Notes: a model not told the origin generated them from the sequence alone. A stretch of DNA of 45,369 nt from Sphingobacterium sp. (GCA_029239355.1 JAQZAZ010000028.1:1-45369), one strand, 5' to 3'; numbered from the stretch's first letter, positions 35,519 to 44,697 are shown. Program-made: numbers and translations.

Positions 35519-36565
35519 TTACTTTATAATTTTGACTACGGATTGCTCATTCAGGTAGGCGCTGTTGGAAATGACAATCTGGTTTATACCGTCCATTTTG
35601 TCACTTAAATACACTTTATCCGTTTCAAACTTCATGATGTTTACAGGAATCTTTCTTACCTTGTCCGCGCCAACAATAGTGAATACGTATCCTTTTTTTC
35701 CGTCCGCTTCGACCAATGCATTATAAGGGATCACGATTGCATTCTCCGCCTGTCCTATCTCAATATCCGCCTTCCCAAACATGCCTACGGGAGGAGAAAC
35801 GTTATGGAGTTTCAATTTTAGTTCTATCTGGAAAGAGCCTATTTCCCGGTCTGCCGACTGCAACTTTCTGTATACCGTCGCCTCGAATAACTGATCAGGG
35901 AAACCATCCAATCTAACTTTTGCGGCCTGTCCTGCTTTTATACTTGACCATTCACGGTCTGTTACGCCCGCTTTCAGAAGATAGCTGGCATTCTGCTGTA
36001 TGGTATTTGTGAGCAGCACTGGCATTCCGCCCCCAATCACTTCTCCTTCATTTGCGACTTTCTTTGAAACAAAGCCGTCCGAGGCGGCGTAGATCTTCGC
36101 ATAGCGTTCGTTGAACGCCACGGCTTCTTTGCCTTTTCTGGCGACATCAAGTGCAGTTCTTGTATTTTGCAGCTGTTCCAAGGTAAAGACACTGTCTTTG
36201 TAAAGGTTCATTGCACGGTCATAGTCGCGTTGTGCTTTATCCACACCTAAGCTTGACTGGGAAAGGCCGGCCGAAATTTCGGTCGTATTCAACGTTGCCA
36301 ATAATTGTCCTTTGCGGAAAAAGTCTCCTTCATTTACCAATATACGGCTGATGACACCGCCTATTTTAAAAGAATAGTTTGCCTGGTCTACTGTACTGAC
36401 TAACCCGGTTACCTGTGTTGAGGTAGGAATACGGAAGGACGACACAGGGAATACCTTTACGGCAATGATATCTGGTTCGCCAAGCGGATTTGTATTTTTG
36501 GGGTGCTCTTTGCACGATGACAGCAATAGGGCTGCTGCAATTATTGTAAATTGTATCCTTTTCAT
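35519..36565 (-). CDS. RND efflux periplasmic adaptor (MFP), lipoprotein
   Basis: A lipoprotein signal MKRIQFTIIAAALLLSSC (Cys18) is followed by the adaptor fold in 348 residues: a biotinyl-lipoyl half with SFKIGGVISRILVNEGDFFR (about 65-85) and LLATLNTTEISAG, an alpha-hairpin (about 95-150), the second lipoyl half IYAASDGFVSKKVANEGEVI, and the beta-barrel and membrane-proximal regions. It links the RND transporter to the outer-membrane channel. Only 8 bases separate it from the channel gene and 12 from the transporter gene. Confidence 0.92.
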   Translation of the reverse strand: MKRIQFTIIAAALLLSSCKEHPKNTNPLGEPDIIAVKVFPVSSFRIPTSTQVTGLVSTVDQANYSFKIGGVISRILVNEGDFFRKGQLLATLNTTEISAGLSQSSLGVDKAQRDYDRAMNLYKDSVFTLEQLQNTRTALDVARKGKEAVAFNERYAKIYAASDGFVSKKVANEGEVIGGGMPVLLTNTIQQNASYLLKAGVTDREWSSIKAGQAAKVRLDGFPDQLFEATVYRKLQSADREIGSFQIELKLKLHNVSPPVGMFGKADIEIGQAENAIVIPYNALVEADGKKGYVFTIVGADKVRKIPVNIMKFETDKVYLSDKMDGINQIVISNSAYLNEQSVVKIIK

Positions 36566-36573
36566 TTTTAAAA

Positions 36574-37959
36574 TTATTGTATGTTAAAACTAGCATTGGC
36601 TCGTTCAATGGCAGTAAATGCTATCCATGTATCGAATAGCGCTATGTTGGCCTGCAGCTGGGCATCTACCCATTGATTCTGGGCATCAAGCACTTCAATA
36701 TAGATTGCCATTCCCTCCTTATATAGTTTTGATATATCATTGTAATAGGTTTGGCTTGTCTTTAACTGGCTCTGGGCTGCCTGAAATTCAGCAACAGCGC
36801 TTTCCATACTGGCCTGACGCACTTTAAGCTCTGTGAGAAGCTGTTGTTGCACATAGTCGGTCTGGGATGAAATTGCCTGCTGCTCGGCAAGGGACTGCTT
36901 GATGCGGCTGCTGTTTCTCCCAAATCCGAAGAGGTTCCACTCTAAAGAAACGCCTAGAAGGTAATAGCGGCTCTTATTATTGAATTTCCAGTCAAATGCC
37001 TGCGAACCCAGATCCAAACTGGCCCCCACCTTTGGAAAGAGGTACGATTTTGCAAGTCCCGTTAGGTCTTCATTGATACCCTTAGCAATTTTAAGTTTGG
37101 AAAGCTCCTCGCGGTTACCGATATCTTCGCCTATTAGAGCGGTCTGGTCCGGCAACGTGGTGATTTCATCTATTAAAATACCTTCTGTCTGTGGGCGATT
37201 AAGTAGGAAATTAAAATAATACCTGGCCGATTCTTGCGTCTTTATAGCTGTCACAATCGCAGCCTCGATTTTGGAAACCTCATTTTGGCTTCGGACCAAG
37301 GCTGTCCGGTTAATCTTACCATTATCTAATAGCTTCTTATTCACTCTCTCCCCTTCACGTACCAATACTAGATAAGATTGGTAGATCTTTACAGCATTGC
37401 TCGCTTTCAGATAATTATAATAGGCTATTTTAATTTCTTTTACCAATTCTCTTTTATAAAGTAGCACTTCCGTCTTTTGAAGGCCGATCTGCTTTGTCTT
37501 AATCTTTTTGTTATAATTGAGCTCTGCATTCAGAATTGGTTGAGTTATACGAAATTTTGCATCATAGAAATTATCGGGGTTTATCAATACCTGCTGGTTT
37601 TGCAATTGCGGAAACGAATTGCTCCCTGTTAACTGATTTAGTGTACTGTACACACCGTTCATCATGTCGCCCACAGGAATATCGATTGTCCGTCCGCCAT
37701 CGGCCTTTGTATAGGTTGTTGAAAAAGCAATATTTGGCAGAAACATACTTTTCGCTTCCGAGAGTGCATAAACATTTTTCTCAAGCATAAAATTTTGCTG
37801 TTTTATACTTTGATTTGATTCCAGACCTTCTTTAATGTATAGGTCAAGCCTACCCTGTGCCCTGCTCTGATGGGCAGTGATCGATACCATGGTCAACAAA
37901 ATCGACCACAGTAATTTAGGTTTCTGATGTAATTTAATCACTGTAATAAATTTAAACAC
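36574..37959 (-). CDS. TolC-family outer-membrane efflux channel
   Basis: The product has the TolC/OMF layout: a signal peptide (LLWSILLTMVSITAHQSRAQ), two repeats of long alpha-hairpins with beta strands, and conserved spots such as MFLPNIAFSTTYTKADGG, RITQPILNAELNYN and YLLGVSLEWNLFGFGRNSSR. The longest frame starts at a GTG (37957-37959), but that codon lies inside the operator at 37952-37966. A GTG at 37941 also leaves a complete signal peptide and may be the true start. It forms the outer-membrane exit duct of the pump. Confidence 0.9.
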   Translation of the reverse strand: MFKFITVIKLHQKPKLLWSILLTMVSITAHQSRAQGRLDLYIKEGLESNQSIKQQNFMLEKNVYALSEAKSMFLPNIAFSTTYTKADGGRTIDIPVGDMMNGVYSTLNQLTGSNSFPQLQNQQVLINPDNFYDAKFRITQPILNAELNYNKKIKTKQIGLQKTEVLLYKRELVKEIKIAYYNYLKASNAVKIYQSYLVLVREGERVNKKLLDNGKINRTALVRSQNEVSKIEAAIVTAIKTQESARYYFNFLLNRPQTEGILIDEITTLPDQTALIGEDIGNREELSKLKIAKGINEDLTGLAKSYLFPKVGASLDLGSQAFDWKFNNKSRYYLLGVSLEWNLFGFGRNSSRIKQSLAEQQAISSQTDYVQQQLLTELKVRQASMESAVAEFQAAQSQLKTSQTYYNDISKLYKEGMAIYIEVLDAQNQWVDAQLQANIALFDTWIAFTAIERANASFNIQ

Positions 37960-37966
37960 TGTTCAA
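37952..37966. promoter_or_regulatory. TetR operator copy A, before the OMF gene
   Basis: TTAAACACTGTTCAA fits the palindrome TTGAACA-N-TGTTCAA with one deviation per arm pair. It lies between the TetR stop and the OMF start, so a regulator bound here could block an internal promoter or act as a roadblock within the operon. Confidence 0.65.
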
Positions 37967-37986
37967 TAATAGGGTAAAAAAAATGC

Positions 37987-38595
37987 CTAGCTCTTTTCGA
38001 GCAAAGCAACAAAACATGCGTAGCCGTTTTCCATCAGCTCTTCGTTTGTTTTGTTTATAAAACTTGTTGTACGGTCCTTGCAAAACAAAGCACAAATTCC
38101 ATGCATTGCAGAAATTACCATAAATGTAAAATAGTCCGCATCCATCTCTTTGAATTTACCTTGCTGCTGGCAATCGCGGATCATAGAACACATATGATTT
38201 ATGGCTTCCTGTGCAATTGTGAACCTGGTTTCGGTGGGATCTTTTACGGTCTCCTCGACCATGAACATGAGGTTGTAGTAATCTTTATTTTCCTGCGCAA
38301 ATTGAATAAACACACGTCCCGATGCCTTAAGTCGTTCAAATGGATCAGCTACGCTGTTCAGCACTTTCAACTGGTTTAGAAGCAACGTGAATCCTTCTTT
38401 TTGAAGCTCCTGAAAAATTTCGGTTTTATCCTTAAAATGAAAATAGAGGCTGCCAGGACTATAATTGATCTCATTGGCAATATTGCGCATACTGGTTTTT
38501 TCATATCCTTTTTCAAGAAATATCTTGCGTGCCGCATTTAAGATGCGCTGGTGCATTTCCTGTTTTTCTTCTTGTTTTCTTTCTGCTATACTCAT
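37987..38595 (-). CDS. TetR-family repressor of the efflux operon
   Basis: The 202-residue protein has a basic start (MSIAERKQEEKQEMHQRILN) and the TetR helix-turn-helix KIFLEKGYEKTSMRNIANEI, then NYSPGSLYFHFKDKTEIFQE. The ligand domain is divergent, with YNLMFMVEETVKDPTETRF. It sits between the SDR gene (18 bases) and the pump genes (27 bases), inside the operon that it should repress. Three copies of one palindrome around the operon are its likely binding sites. The inducer is probably a pump substrate. Confidence 0.9.
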   Translation of the reverse strand: MSIAERKQEEKQEMHQRILNAARKIFLEKGYEKTSMRNIANEINYSPGSLYFHFKDKTEIFQELQKEGFTLLLNQLKVLNSVADPFERLKASGRVFIQFAQENKDYYNLMFMVEETVKDPTETRFTIAQEAINHMCSMIRDCQQQGKFKEMDADYFTFMVISAMHGICALFCKDRTTSFINKTNEELMENGYACFVALLEKS

Positions 38596-38613
38596 TTTAA
38601 TGTCTATTTGGCT

Positions 38614-39375
38614 TTAAACTTTAAGCCCCGGACTAATTTTACCCATTATATTAATGGTTGATTTCCTGCTGAGAAATTTAAACCCGAATAGCATCATTCG
38701 GTTTTTAAATCCTTGTATTACTCTTGGCTTTCTTCTTGCTGCCAATGCTTTCATAAATTCGTCGGCAACTTCAGAAACACTCGATACGACAAAACTTGGA
38801 AATGCACTTGTGTCACTGCCCGAGTTCGAGTGGAAATCAGAGTCGGCAGCACCGGGATTAAAGCCTGATACAAAGATACCTTTATTTTTATATTCATACC
38901 AGAGTGACTCCGAAAAGTTGGCAACAAAGCTTTTTGTTCCCGCGTACACAGCTCCACCAGGTAAAGATGAATGAGCCAGTAGTGATCCAATATTGATCAG
39001 CGTATTTCCTGATACTGCTTTACTTAAAAATGCATTAGACAAGGATACCAATGCCTCCATATTCAGTGTCATGGTTTTTAAATGTTCTCCAATAGGTATC
39101 TCTGTAAACCTTCCATAAGAACCATTTCCTGCGTTATTAACAAGAAGATCATAACCATATTCAGTAAGGTGCTTACTGACTTTCTCAATATCCTCTTTTA
39201 TGGTAAGGTCTGCTACAAGAATCTGATGTGCTTCCCTTCCAAGTTGCTCCTGAACAGATTTCAATTTCTGTTCGTTTCTTGCCACCAGGGTCAATTGGTA
39301 ATGCTGTTGGGAAAGACGTCTGGCAATTTCCAAGCCTATGCCTCCGCTCGCTCCCGTTATTAATGCTTTTTTCAT
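38614..39375 (-). CDS. Short-chain dehydrogenase of the efflux operon
   Basis: The 253-residue classical SDR starts MKKALITGASGGIGLEIARR with TGASGGIG (about 7-14), the NNAGNGSYG segment (about 86-94), the Ser in INIGSLLAHSS (about 138) and YAGTK (YxxxK, about 153-157). The C-terminal part FVVSSVSEVADEFMKALAAR is that of the DltE-like SDR subgroup. It is the first gene behind the operator-controlled promoter. Its place at the head of a drug-efflux operon suggests that it modifies the pump substrate or a toxic carbonyl. Confidence 0.92.
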   Translation of the reverse strand: MKKALITGASGGIGLEIARRLSQQHYQLTLVARNEQKLKSVQEQLGREAHQILVADLTIKEDIEKVSKHLTEYGYDLLVNNAGNGSYGRFTEIPIGEHLKTMTLNMEALVSLSNAFLSKAVSGNTLINIGSLLAHSSLPGGAVYAGTKSFVANFSESLWYEYKNKGIFVSGFNPGAADSDFHSNSGSDTSAFPSFVVSSVSEVADEFMKALAARRKPRVIQGFKNRMMLFGFKFLSRKSTINIMGKISPGLKV

Positions 39376-39405
39376 TACTTAAATGTTGAAGTTAATTTTA
39401 CGATG

Positions 39406-39436
39406 CAAATTTATTAAACAGTGTTCAATTATCAAA
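39406..39436 (-). promoter_or_regulatory. Promoter of the SDR-TetR-efflux operon
   Basis: Read on the minus strand, TTTG (39436-39433) and TAAATTTG (39413-39406) are 19 bases apart, a perfect Bacteroidota promoter. The 19-base spacer holds operator copy B. Transcription would begin about 25 bases before the SDR start. Confidence 0.85.
39414..39428. promoter_or_regulatory. TetR operator copy B, within the promoter spacer
   Basis: TTAAACAGTGTTCAA (complement TTGAACACTGTTTAA) lies directly against the -7 box and 4 bases from the -33 box. Binding here would exclude RNA polymerase. Confidence 0.75.
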
Positions 39437-39589
39437 TTTTTTATTACACTTCTTTATAATATCTGTGATAAAACACCATATATATTAGAAATTCAGTTAT
39501 TTATTTAGTTTAAAGTTGTATATTACAACTTGATTTATCTAAAAATTCAACCTATCTCTTTTGTTAAAACAGAGATATTTTTATTGTAT

Positions 39590-39604
39590 TTGAACACTGT
39601 TTAA
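39590..39604. promoter_or_regulatory. TetR operator copy C, distal
   Basis: TTGAACACTGTTTAA is identical to the complement of copy B and lies 176 bases farther upstream, just past the S41 peptidase stop. It could support DNA looping. A weak plus-strand promoter-like pair (TTTG at 39560, TGTATTTG at 39585) overlaps it but leads to no gene. Confidence 0.65.
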
Positions 39605-39730
39605 TAGAGGTAAACAGTAGATGATCCGATTTTGATTCAAATATATGCAGTAGCCTTGTTTTTGCTAAGTAATAAACTTTCAGCAAACCGGGAAAATCTG
39701 TCAAAGGTATTATCAAATACGAGAGGCTTA

Positions 39731-41944
39731 TTATTTTAATATCAAATCAATACCTGCCTGTAGTACCTCATCTTGACGCTTCCGTATTCCCTCAATTGTG
39801 GGATATACAATCTTATCGGGTACAATGCCTATCCCCTGCGTTTCGCTTTTATCAGGATAATAGACTCCTATTCCTGAAAATGCAGTCGAATAGCCCAGTG
39901 GAAGTGGAAGCCAACTTATATTGCCGTCCGCTCCTGCTGTCTGAGAGCCAACAACCTGAGATCCGGGTATGGTACGAAAGGCCATCACCTGAAATTCAGA
40001 TGCGCTCTGAGCGCGCTCGTTAACCAAAATCACAACCTTTCCGCTAAAAGCTTTGGGATTTTCCGCTCCTGCTTTGACGGGCGTAGTGTATTTAAATAGT
40101 CCGGGACGCATGCCTTTGCTCGTCGAAAATATTACAAAGTCTTTTTCTGATGGAAAGATCATATCCCGCAATTCATCATGCATGCTCGCCGAAGGATAAT
40201 TACGAAAGTCCAAAATAAGCCCACGTTGTCCTTGCAAGCTATCTTTTAGCCGTTGAGTATCTGAATCCTTAAAAACACCTATATCAACCAACAAAATGTC
40301 ATCTTCCATTTTCCGAATCGCGGGCTTGGGTTTTGCATCAGTATCCTTTATTGATTCGATAGCACGCGTGGGAATATAAACATCCAATTCCTTACCCTCG
40401 CGATGAACTTTCAACAATAATAGGGAATCCGCAGTTCTTAACATCCGATTTGGAAGATCCCGCTTAAGGGCACTTTCATTGGAGGCAGCGATATATTGCC
40501 CCAATGAATTAACTATACCGAAAACGGGCTCACCTGCGATCTCCATAATAATATCGCCGATCTGTATCTCCTGCCCAGTTTTGAACTGATCATCTGACAG
40601 CTCAGTGACCACCAGCTGGTTCTGGATAAAACCTGTCTTAAATCCTACGCCACGTGGGCCAAATATATCTTTATGATAATAATCTGAAAGGTATGAAAAA
40701 GCATGGGTATCATTAATTTTCGAAAAAAGCTTGAGATAGGTTCCATCCAGTGACGCTTTGGTTGTCGCTCCGACAAATAGCGGTATAAAATCCGATAATA
40801 CTTGGTCCCACGGTTTTGCTGAAAGCTTTTGGTTTGGGTTAAAATAATACATGGCATTCCAATATCGGAATAACCCTAAAAGGCGAAAACCTACATCGGA
40901 AAGCTGAACAGTTTTGTAACTGTATTCATAAAACTGGGGGTTGCCAGCACCATCAAAATAGCCTATATATCGGTTTGGCGCTACTGGTACCACATGGGAC
41001 AGCGCGGTAAGCTTTTCTTTGAGCTTGTTAGAATATGGTAGCTTTTCTATCCATTCATTTTTGGCTGCTGCTGCAATTATCTCCTCAGCAACGGTCGATT
41101 GCTCCGCAGATGGTTGAAAAGGGCCGAAATGCTGAATCCATTCACTCAAAAGGTTTTCTGTAGTAGACTGGTCCTTGCTGGCCAACAGGCTTGGAATGAA
41201 TTTGAAAAGCTCTGTGTCCATATCCCATTTCCCCGAAGTAACCGCAGGGTGAAAATATTTTAACATCCCCCAAATCTGGGCTGTATGAGTTAATTTAGTA
41301 ATATTTTTTGTTGTCAGTGCAATTTCTTTCAACTGTGAATCGAAGTTATAGATGGTATCAGCTTTGTTTATACTTGGGTATTGCAGCGCCTCGGTATAAT
41401 CCTTGCCATCTATTTTAAGGCTAAGATCTGCAAACCAGGCTGTTCCCTTACCAACAATATAAGTGGCAATTGCTATACTCCGTGTCTCCTTTGGTTTTAA
41501 CTTGAGCTTAACACCAAATGTCTCCCAGTCATGCGTCCCATTTAACTTAAGGGACTCCATATTCTCGACATCAACTTTGGGTTTTAATTGGAGAAATAGT
41601 CCTGCGAATCCATCAGGAGTTATATTCTCTGTTTTGATTTTTCCTTCAAAAGCAATTTCCTTCCCTTCTAGATTTTCAGGTATATTCAACATCAAAACAC
41701 CTGAATACCCATTGCTATCGGATATACTACTAATTTTTAACTGTGTTTTATCTGGGTACTTGCTATGTTTTTCAATAGTAAAAGTATAGCCCTTGGAGTC
41801 AGCTAGAAACCAATTTGCCGGCAGCCCATTTTGAATAATCTGCTGATTAACGTTATAGGATTTGATTTGTTGTGCCTGAGCAAAAGATGACAGAAAAACA
41901 TTCAGCACAAATGATAAAAGGAAAGGTAAAATCACTTTCTTCAT
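39731..41944 (-). CDS. S41-family (tail-specific) exported peptidase
   Basis: The 737-residue protein has a signal peptide (MKKVILPFLLSFVLNVFLSS, FAQAQ cleavage), a beta-rich N-terminal region of about 190 residues, a helical middle region, a PDZ-like stretch with GQEIQIGDIIMEIAGEPVFG, and a C-terminal S41 protease core. There ILDFRNYPSASMHDEL and VVILVNERAQSASEFQVMAF hold the family's nucleophile Ser (S647 or S649). The ending GIGIVPDKIVYPTIEGI is standard. It should cleave proteins or peptides in the periplasm. It stands alone upstream of the efflux operon. Confidence 0.88.
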   Translation of the reverse strand: MKKVILPFLLSFVLNVFLSSFAQAQQIKSYNVNQQIIQNGLPANWFLADSKGYTFTIEKHSKYPDKTQLKISSISDSNGYSGVLMLNIPENLEGKEIAFEGKIKTENITPDGFAGLFLQLKPKVDVENMESLKLNGTHDWETFGVKLKLKPKETRSIAIATYIVGKGTAWFADLSLKIDGKDYTEALQYPSINKADTIYNFDSQLKEIALTTKNITKLTHTAQIWGMLKYFHPAVTSGKWDMDTELFKFIPSLLASKDQSTTENLLSEWIQHFGPFQPSAEQSTVAEEIIAAAAKNEWIEKLPYSNKLKEKLTALSHVVPVAPNRYIGYFDGAGNPQFYEYSYKTVQLSDVGFRLLGLFRYWNAMYYFNPNQKLSAKPWDQVLSDFIPLFVGATTKASLDGTYLKLFSKINDTHAFSYLSDYYHKDIFGPRGVGFKTGFIQNQLVVTELSDDQFKTGQEIQIGDIIMEIAGEPVFGIVNSLGQYIAASNESALKRDLPNRMLRTADSLLLLKVHREGKELDVYIPTRAIESIKDTDAKPKPAIRKMEDDILLVDIGVFKDSDTQRLKDSLQGQRGLILDFRNYPSASMHDELRDMIFPSEKDFVIFSTSKGMRPGLFKYTTPVKAGAENPKAFSGKVVILVNERAQSASEFQVMAFRTIPGSQVVGSQTAGADGNISWLPLPLGYSTAFSGIGVYYPDKSETQGIGIVPDKIVYPTIEGIRKRQDEVLQAGIDLILK

Positions 41945-42059
41945 AATACAGATTTATTAGCAATGACAATATAGATAATATACTTCTGCCGTAATGTTAA
42001 ATAATATTAAATCACAAGCCACAGATTATAAATAGATCCATGAAAAACTTGTTCAAACC

Positions 42060-42217
42060 CTAATTTTTATGTCGCGCTTTATTGCTGAATTGATCTATAG
42101 TTCTTTCAACAACTTCTACGGTTTGTTTGATTTCTTATGCTGTAGTGAAAGCCCTAAGCTAAATCGTAATGCATTAAATGCTTCATCTTTACTCAATCCG
42201 ATAACTCGCAGCAAGGG
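42060..42217 (-). pseudogene. Cysteine desulfurase (IscS/NifS-like) C-terminal fragment
   Basis: The minus strand reads LLRVIGLSKDEAFNALRFSL and, after a frame slip and one stop, EIKQTVEVVERTIDQFSNKA, which is the C-terminal helix region of class V cysteine desulfurases. It stops at 42060. The PLP-binding Lys and catalytic Cys regions are absent. It is a small dead fragment. Confidence 0.6.
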
Positions 42218-42409
42218 GGAAAAATAGTTTCTTTATATAGGCACTTATCTATCACTTATTCTCGGATTTGGACCTATCTATTATTTCCGAATTAAATTCA
42301 CCATCTAACCGAATCCAAGTTTTCAATCACTCACTCCTCCGATTGGGATTTATTTCATCATAGTAGTCTTCCAAGATATCATCCCATCAGCGCCGCATAC
42401 GCTTCGAAT

Positions 42410-42658
42410 ATGGAAGATTTTATAGTAAAGCATCAACCTAAGGTGAGAGTCTACCTCCAAAATTCGGGACTTTCAAAAAAGCATTTAAATCTGATTAAAA
42501 TACGTGATTCACAAATTAATAAATGTGCATTTTGTACCAATATGTAGACTTTCCATGCATCAGAACAAGAGGAAAACCGCATGGCTAATTTCTTGCTCAA
42601 CGCCCGGAAAGAAAATGAATCTTTTACTGGAGAAGAAAAAACAATTTTAGCTATTTAA
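42410..42658 (+). pseudogene. AhpD-like carboxymuconolactone decarboxylase, dead
   Basis: The frame of 83 codons reads HLNLIKIRDSQINKCAFCTN, the CMD active-site region with its CxxC pair, and after a TAG at 42545-42547 continues in frame as ENRMANFLLNARKENESFTG and EEKTILAI. Members are peroxidase-like or decarboxylase-like proteins of about 145-180 residues. Both the 5' part and the region after the stop are shortened. Bacteroidota often pair such genes with Crp/Fnr regulators, and one follows at 42714. Confidence 0.7.
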
Positions 42659-42713
42659 AAGATATCTTATATTTATTTGAAAGTAATATCATCACGTAAC
42701 CCCGCCACAACAA

Positions 42714-43310
42714 ATGACTGAAACAGAAAAATATCTCGCAGACTTTAAAGAAGCGATTGTGAACGTGTATCCTATTTCGGATAAGGCATTTAATTTGTTG
42801 ACCGAAGCCGTGCACATTCAGCAGTTTAAAAAAAATGAAGTTTTACTAAAAGAAGGGCGTGTCACTAATGACATTTTCTTTGTTTGTAAAGGTGCTTTAA
42901 ACTCTTATTTTATAGATGAAAAAGGAGCTATCTGGAATAAATGGATTTATTTGGTGGGAGACTTTGCGAGCACCAGGTTTTCGGCAATCATAAAAACACC
43001 CAACGAATTTACACTGCAAGCTATTGAAAACACCATGGTGGTGTGTATGCCATATCATCAGACAAGAGCCGCTATTGATCAAAATGATGAATTAAAGAAC
43101 TTGTACATTGCCTATCTGGAGAAAAAATGGATAGTCATTAATGAAGAAAGAGAAATTTCTTTACTGACCGAAAGTGCCACAACAAGATATCTAAAATTGC
43201 TGCAGGCGCATCCGGGAATAGAAACCAGAATTCCACTACAATATATTGCTTCGCACCTGAGCATTACTCCAACACAGTTGAGCAGAATACGTAGAGAACT
43301 GACCAGATAA
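42714..43310 (+). CDS. Crp/Fnr-family transcriptional regulator
   Basis: The 198-residue protein has a cyclic-nucleotide-binding-type beta barrel (about 20-125) with FKKNEVLLKEGRVTNDIFFV and CKGALNSYF, a dimerisation helix, and a compact C-terminal helix-turn-helix RIPLQYIASHLSITPTQLSR. The cAMP-contact signature of true CRP is not conserved, so the ligand is unknown. It has no Fe-S cysteines of the Fnr type. The dead AhpD-like gene just upstream was probably its partner. Confidence 0.88.
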   Translation: MTETEKYLADFKEAIVNVYPISDKAFNLLTEAVHIQQFKKNEVLLKEGRVTNDIFFVCKGALNSYFIDEKGAIWNKWIYLVGDFASTRFSAIIKTPNEFTLQAIENTMVVCMPYHQTRAAIDQNDELKNLYIAYLEKKWIVINEEREISLLTESATTRYLKLLQAHPGIETRIPLQYIASHLSITPTQLSRIRRELTR

Positions 43311-43540
43311 AAAATCCTTGCGCTCAACCTATGTAAAGGGTGTTCTCGAAATCGAACTTTATTTTTGCTTTTTATTAGGCAATAAAAAAAATAATATGGA
43401 ACAAATAAAATAAAACGTCGAAGTACTTACGATTGAATGATATTACGACTTGTGATGAAATAATTTGGGATCGAACACAAAGTGATATTAATTAAAGAGC
43501 TGAATATAAGTAAATAATAACTCAAAACTGATATTAAATT

Positions 43541-44137
43541 ATGCAAACAATTTCTAAAACACTAAAGATATTTTTAACCGCACTTATTCTTTCCAATATC
43601 GTCCTGATGGCTTGTATAGCCTACTTTTTTTTAAACAACGAGCATAGCTTAAACGCAGAAAGAATAGATATCAAGGACAGATCGGGAAAAAATCGTGTCG
43701 TCATTGCAAACACAGATAACATTCCACAACCCATTATCAATGGGAAGACGTACAAAAGGGCTTACTCGCCAGCGGGTCTGATTTTTTATGATAAAAACGG
43801 CGACGAAAGAGGAGGTTTGGCAATTACTGACAATGAGGAGACTAATCTGAATGCACTAGCATTTGATTATCAGAATGCCGATGCCATAGGTATCTTGGCA
43901 CAAGATAATAAACACGACAATTATTTCAGGGCTGGTCTATTGATTAACGATAAAGACCTTTCTGGTAAGCCTGGACATAATATCAACCGCATCAACCTGC
44001 TAACTGAGAACGGAAATGCATCTTTGGTAATGAAAGATAACAATGAAATACCGAGAATTATTTTAAAGGTTGACAGCCTAGGCACCCCCTCTATCGAAAT
44101 GTTTGACAATAATGGAAAAGTGAAATGGAAACAATAA
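43541..44137 (+). CDS. Hypothetical membrane-anchored protein
   Basis: The 198-residue protein has one N-terminal TM segment (IFLTALILSNIVLMACIAYF, about 10-29) and a beta-rich exported domain made of short Asn/Asp/Gly-containing repeats: NAERIDIKDRSGKNRVVIAN, SPAGLIFYDKNGDERGGLAI and GTPSIEMFDNNGKVKWKQ. The pattern is common among uncharacterised Bacteroidota proteins. Topology is probably periplasmic, anchored by the first helix. No operon partner. Confidence 0.7.
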   Translation: MQTISKTLKIFLTALILSNIVLMACIAYFFLNNEHSLNAERIDIKDRSGKNRVVIANTDNIPQPIINGKTYKRAYSPAGLIFYDKNGDERGGLAITDNEETNLNALAFDYQNADAIGILAQDNKHDNYFRAGLLINDKDLSGKPGHNINRINLLTENGNASLVMKDNNEIPRIILKVDSLGTPSIEMFDNNGKVKWKQ

Positions 44138-44405
44138 GCTATAATCTGTGTGATTCATACAGACCCTTACAATAACTTTATGTTAAAATGATGGTAGAAC
44201 TGTAAGTTTTACCACATTCTAGCGTAATCAACAATAACGAACAATGAGGTAAAAAAGCGTCTTGAATGGGTAAAGTTTTATCAGGCCGTTGGCTCAATTC
44301 TTTTGGGCTTGTCCTTCTATAGAAATTTGTATTTTCGTTGAAAGGTCAGGTTTCGAAATCCCCACCTTGGGTAATTCCTAAAACGATATTTAAAAAAAAT
44401 GACTT
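44138..44405. other. Intergenic stretch with a possible transposase relic
   Basis: At 44252-44340 the plus strand reads KKRLEWVKFYQAVGS, which resembles the N-terminal helix of transposases that begin with LEWVKLYQ, followed by broken frames (GFEIPTLG near 44375). The evidence is thin. Confidence 0.3.
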
Positions 44406-44534
44406 GTGAAAAGATATTCTTTATTTATTATTGATTTATTGACTTTATGTTTTTGCAAAGGGCAAGAAAATAAGACAGCATTTTTGGATCAACTAAAGTA
44501 TAATGCGGAAACATCGTTCAAAAATCAATGTTGA
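44406..44534 (+). pseudogene. 5' fragment related to the lipoprotein gene at 23790
   Basis: From GTG at 44406 the frame reads KRYSLFIIDLLTLCFCKGQE then NKTAFLDQLKYNAETS, against KKYILSIIVLLTLASCKGQE and SKTKLLDKLKYNVDKS in the intact lipoprotein. The lipobox Cys is kept. The frame stops after 42 codons and no further homology follows. It is a dead 5' fragment. Confidence 0.75.
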
Positions 44535-44697
44535 ATTACGGCAGTGTAATACGGCAAATCATTAAAAGCAAAGAAAGGCCACACGTTCGCTGACAGACAC
44601 TTTTTACTGGAATTTATAGCTAAAAAAAGTAACAGGCTGCGAATTTTATCATCTTAAATAAAAGGTATACGATATTTTTTTCGTATATTATCTCATT

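Noticed and set aside
39560..39592. Plus-strand promoter at operator copy C
   Set aside because: The -7 box has a mismatch and no gene follows in that direction; it would run antisense into the S41 gene.
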